From assembly GCA_937959095.1 (NCBI GenBank), contig CALGLY010000113.1, positions 1 to 14,824 on the forward strand: a DNA stretch of 14,824 nucleotides, given 5' to 3'. Position numbers and translations under genes: made by a program. A model generated the notes under the pieces. It saw only the letters and a list, made by a program, of their open reading frames with translations. It was not told the DNA's origin and searched no databases. Shown here piece by piece: positions 11,872-14,824 of the stretch (position 1 is its first letter; each line of letters starts with the position of its first letter). The stretch is from an uncultured Saprospiraceae bacterium. Lineage in GTDB: Bacteria > Bacteroidota > Bacteroidia > Chitinophagales > Saprospiraceae.

Positions 11872-14769
11872 ATGAACATATTTAGTACAACACGCTTTTT
11901 AAATTTACTATTACTATTCGCTTTTTTGGCACTTCCTGCTCTATTATCGGCACAACGTAATACCGAATTGTTATCGACAATGAAATTCGGTGCAGATTGC
12001 AATGATATATGGGGATGGGTAGATGAAGATGGTAAAGAATATGCCCTAGTTGGCTTACGGAACGCTCTCGCTATTGTGGACATTTCTGACCCTAGAAACC
12101 CTACAGAAGTAACACGTGTAGGAGGCGCAAGCTCTACTTGGCGCGATATCAAAACTTGGGGAAACTATGCCTTCGTAACGAATGAAACAGGCAGAGGCTT
12201 ACAAGTAATTAACCTTACAAATATCCCAACAACAGGTCGAGCAACAGCTTTCGATTGGACGCCGAATATCTCGGGAGAAGGAGTCTTAAGTACTTGTCAT
12301 AATCTGTATATCGACGAATTTGGGATTGCTTATTTGACAGGTTGCAATCTGAATGGAGGCGGCCCACTTTTTGTAGATGTTACCAGCCCTGGAAATCCGC
12401 GCTACATAGGAAAAGCCGCTCGTCGATACGCCCATGATATATATGTACGGGATAATCTTATGTATTCTTCCGACATCTATAATGGTCAAATATCCATAAC
12501 AGATGTAAGCAATAAATTGAGTCCAACCAGATTGGGATCTCAAACAACGCCCTTGCGCTTTACGCACAATGCCTGGCTTTCGGATGATGGAAAAACAGTC
12601 TATACGACCGATGAACGTTCCAATGCCCCCGTGGCGGCATATGATGTATCTGATCCATCAAATATCTCAAAGTTGTATGAATTTCGTTCTAAGCGCACAG
12701 AAGGTAGCGGCGTGATTCCGCATAATGTACATGTACGGAACGATTGGTTAGTAATTTCAAACTATACCGATGGTGTAGTGATTGTAGATGCTACTCGTCC
12801 TAAAAACTTGGTAGAAGTAGGTAATTATGACACCGAACCAACCTTAAGTAGTGCATTTAGAGGAGCTTGGGGCGCATATCCATTTTTGCCATCGGGCAAT
12901 ATTTTAGTGTCAGATATCAAGAATGGATTATTTGTAGTAGGCATGGATTATCAGCGGGCTGCCCATCTAGAAGGCATCGTACGAGATGGTACGACAGGAG
13001 CAGCACTTAATGGTGTGAAAATCACCATTAATAGTACAGAAATAGACGACCAACAGACCAATTTTCAAGGAGAATTTCAGACAGGATTGGCAGATGGAGG
13101 CACCTACAATGTTAGTTTTTCTAAGTCTGGCTATGTTACGCAAACTCGCCAATTGGACTTATTGAATGGCGAATTAACTTATTTAGAAATAGATCTTTTA
13201 GAATTTTTAGAAGTCAATGTATCTGGCCAAGTGACCGATTCCTTGGGCAATCCGATAGAAGGAGCTACGGTACGACTTTCTAGCGAAGCGGGTTCATTCA
13301 ATGCCACAACCGATGAATTTGGAAGTTTTCTTGTCCAAGATATTCCTCAAAGCGAATATACCGTAACGGTTTCAGCTTGGGGCTATTTACCCTTTGAAGT
13401 CTCAGCTTTATTTAGCCCTGGTGGTAGCAATTTTGCAGTAGAACTAGAGCGCGGTTATTATGATGACTTTGCTTCTAATTTGGGTTGGAGCAGCTTTAGT
13501 GCCACGTCTGGATTTGGAGGAGACTGGGAACGTACTTCCCCTACAGGTATGATAAGAAATGGAGTGTATGCAACACCAGATGGCGATTTGCCTAATGATA
13601 ATGGCACACAATGCTACGTAACGGGCAGAGATGACACCCCTGTTTTGCAAGATGAAGTAAGTAATGGATTCAATGTTTTAGCATCACCTATTATAGATTT
13701 ATCTGGCTTTGAATATCCTATGTTATCGTTCCATACTTGGTTTTATACGGATGCCGCAGCAGGAGAATCCGCAATAAATATATACCTCACCAATGGCGAT
13801 ACGCAAGTAACACTTGCGACCATCACAGAATCAACAAGCCAGTGGGAACGTATGGAGTTTGCCGTTGCAGAATATATAGAACCAAGTGCTACCATGCAGC
13901 TTACATTTGAAGTATTCGAGTTGGCAGCAAGTGGAAGCCCAACTACAGAAGGAGCAGTGGATGGTTTCTTAATTCAGGATAGTCAAGACCCAATCGAGCC
14001 ACCAGCGCAAGATACTGTAAGTATGTACTTAGAAGCAGAATGTGCGGACTTAGGTGCAGCATGGGAGTTGCAACGACGAGGTGATGCTTCTAATGGGGCG
14101 TATGCCGTATTGCCTTGGCAAGGTGTGACTTTACGCATACCGTCTGAAGAGGAAGAAGATATGCTTCGTTTTAGCTTTGATATTGAAGAAGCGGGCGAAT
14201 ACGAAATTCATGCACGCATACAAGCCAACAATATTTGGCACAATTCCTTCTGGGTACGCATCAATGATAATCCTTGGATTAATTTTGAAAATATCCCTGA
14301 AAGTACGGGTTTTGCATGGTCGGCTATACATGATAGTACGAATGATGATAAGAAAATTGTTTTCCAACTAGAGGCAGGTTTTTACACCCTTGATTTTGGC
14401 TTGCAAGAAGATGGCACACGCCTCGACAAAATCTTTATTGTATCTGCCAATACGATCGAGCCAGAAGGCTTAGGTGAAGAAATTAGTTGTGTAAATTCCT
14501 TAGGCGAAGCTGGTCTTACCTTAGATGATTCGGAGGAAACAACAATCAGGCTCTTCCCGAATCCTACGACTGCCGATGTTTATTTGCGTTTCAAAGATGC
14601 GATGCCTAAAACGGTAGAAGTACGCTCCATAAAAGGCGAATTACTAGCACAAAAGCAAATTGAAACTACCGAATATCGTGTGGATTTATCTGACTATAGT
14701 GCGGGCTTGTATATTCTTTCTGTAATTGATGCAGATGGGATGTGGCAAGAGCAAGTAGTGAAGCTATAA
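11872..14769 (+). CDS. Large T9SS-exported choice-of-anchor B protein (965 aa)
   Basis: A Sec signal peptide (1-27, core FLNLLLLFAFLALPALLSA) is followed by a region of LVIVD-type propeller blades (about 35-355), for example NALAIVDISDPRNPTEV (64-80), VDVTSPGNPRYIG (168-180) and GVVIVDATRPKNLVEVG (301-317); this is the choice-of-anchor B pattern. Two carboxypeptidase-regulatory-like Ig domains follow (about 364-443 and 447-526; e.g. VSGQVTDSLGNPIEGATVRL). Next come a MAM-like or jelly-roll region (529-700) with YYDDFASNLGW and ASPIIDLSGF, a carbohydrate-binding-like domain (717-860), and a type IX sorting tail (892-965; LFPNPTTADVYLRF ... GLYILSV). It should be exported to the periplasm, then moved through T9SS and released or attached at the surface. 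Ligand and enzyme activity are unknown; I see no catalytic site. A role in adhesion or polymer binding is inference. A-rich leader, no Shine-Dalgarno sequence. Confidence 0.93.
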   Translation: MNIFSTTRFLNLLLLFAFLALPALLSAQRNTELLSTMKFGADCNDIWGWVDEDGKEYALVGLRNALAIVDISDPRNPTEVTRVGGASSTWRDIKTWGNYAFVTNETGRGLQVINLTNIPTTGRATAFDWTPNISGEGVLSTCHNLYIDEFGIAYLTGCNLNGGGPLFVDVTSPGNPRYIGKAARRYAHDIYVRDNLMYSSDIYNGQISITDVSNKLSPTRLGSQTTPLRFTHNAWLSDDGKTVYTTDERSNAPVAAYDVSDPSNISKLYEFRSKRTEGSGVIPHNVHVRNDWLVISNYTDGVVIVDATRPKNLVEVGNYDTEPTLSSAFRGAWGAYPFLPSGNILVSDIKNGLFVVGMDYQRAAHLEGIVRDGTTGAALNGVKITINSTEIDDQQTNFQGEFQTGLADGGTYNVSFSKSGYVTQTRQLDLLNGELTYLEIDLLEFLEVNVSGQVTDSLGNPIEGATVRLSSEAGSFNATTDEFGSFLVQDIPQSEYTVTVSAWGYLPFEVSALFSPGGSNFAVELERGYYDDFASNLGWSSFSATSGFGGDWERTSPTGMIRNGVYATPDGDLPNDNGTQCYVTGRDDTPVLQDEVSNGFNVLASPIIDLSGFEYPMLSFHTWFYTDAAAGESAINIYLTNGDTQVTLATITESTSQWERMEFAVAEYIEPSATMQLTFEVFELAASGSPTTEGAVDGFLIQDSQDPIEPPAQDTVSMYLEAECADLGAAWELQRRGDASNGAYAVLPWQGVTLRIPSEEEEDMLRFSFDIEEAGEYEIHARIQANNIWHNSFWVRINDNPWINFENIPESTGFAWSAIHDSTNDDKKIVFQLEAGFYTLDFGLQEDGTRLDKIFIVSANTIEPEGLGEEISCVNSLGEAGLTLDDSEETTIRLFPNPTTADVYLRFKDAMPKTVEVRSIKGELLAQKQIETTEYRVDLSDYSAGLYILSVIDADGMWQEQVVKL

Positions 14770-14824
14770 ATTAGAAGAGAGACCATTTCATTGAGAGAAG
14801 AGATTTTATTTTTTAGAATATGAT

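Overview
The window looks like a chromosomal segment of an AT-rich Bacteroidota bacterium, possibly from the Saprospirales/Cytophagales side, although the exact lineage cannot be fixed by eye. The evidence is a C-terminal type IX secretion (T9SS) sorting domain on a large exported protein, a Rho factor with the long charged N-terminal insert usual in this phylum, a DUF2480 protein (a family I know only from Bacteroidota), mostly Shine-Dalgarno-poor starts, and promoter-like TAnnTTTG boxes. All convincing genes are on the + strand. Nothing looks like a prophage, transposase gene, CRISPR array, tRNA or rRNA.

Layout. 1-688 is AT-rich and essentially non-coding, with an inverted repeat at the left edge and another before the first gene. 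689-3540 is a two-gene unit: a 66-residue protein whose middle resembles a PEP-CTERM signal, then an 858-residue fusion of an alkaline-phosphatase-superfamily phosphohydrolase, TPR repeats and a PAPS-type sulfotransferase. 3541-4525 is a long gap that ends in a promoter-like box and a roughly 390-nt leader containing several competing hairpins, followed by rho (4526-6097). A degenerate CAGAG-type inverted repeat separates rho from a Tas-like aldo/keto reductase (6257-7297). Next come an AT-rich hairpin cluster, a cytoplasmic TPR protein (8023-8964) with a textbook intrinsic terminator, and a patch of mosaic repeats. That patch runs up to scpB (9285-9845), which probably starts at TTG and is followed after 13 nt by a DUF2480 gene (9859-10380). 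Two long back-to-back imperfect hairpins (10400-10562 and 10565-10744) precede a TlpA/ResA-like thioredoxin lipoprotein (10806-11429), which is followed by a 20-bp hairpin. The window closes with a 965-residue multidomain T9SS cargo protein (11872-14769).

How the genes relate. Most are independent housekeeping or envelope genes: transcription termination (rho), chromosome segregation (scpB), redox (tas-like, thioredoxin lipoprotein) and cell-surface function (T9SS protein). The most original items are the hydrolase-TPR-sulfotransferase fusion with its small partner, the structured rho leader, and the paired long hairpins at 10400-10744. No multi-gene defence or biosynthetic system is visible.
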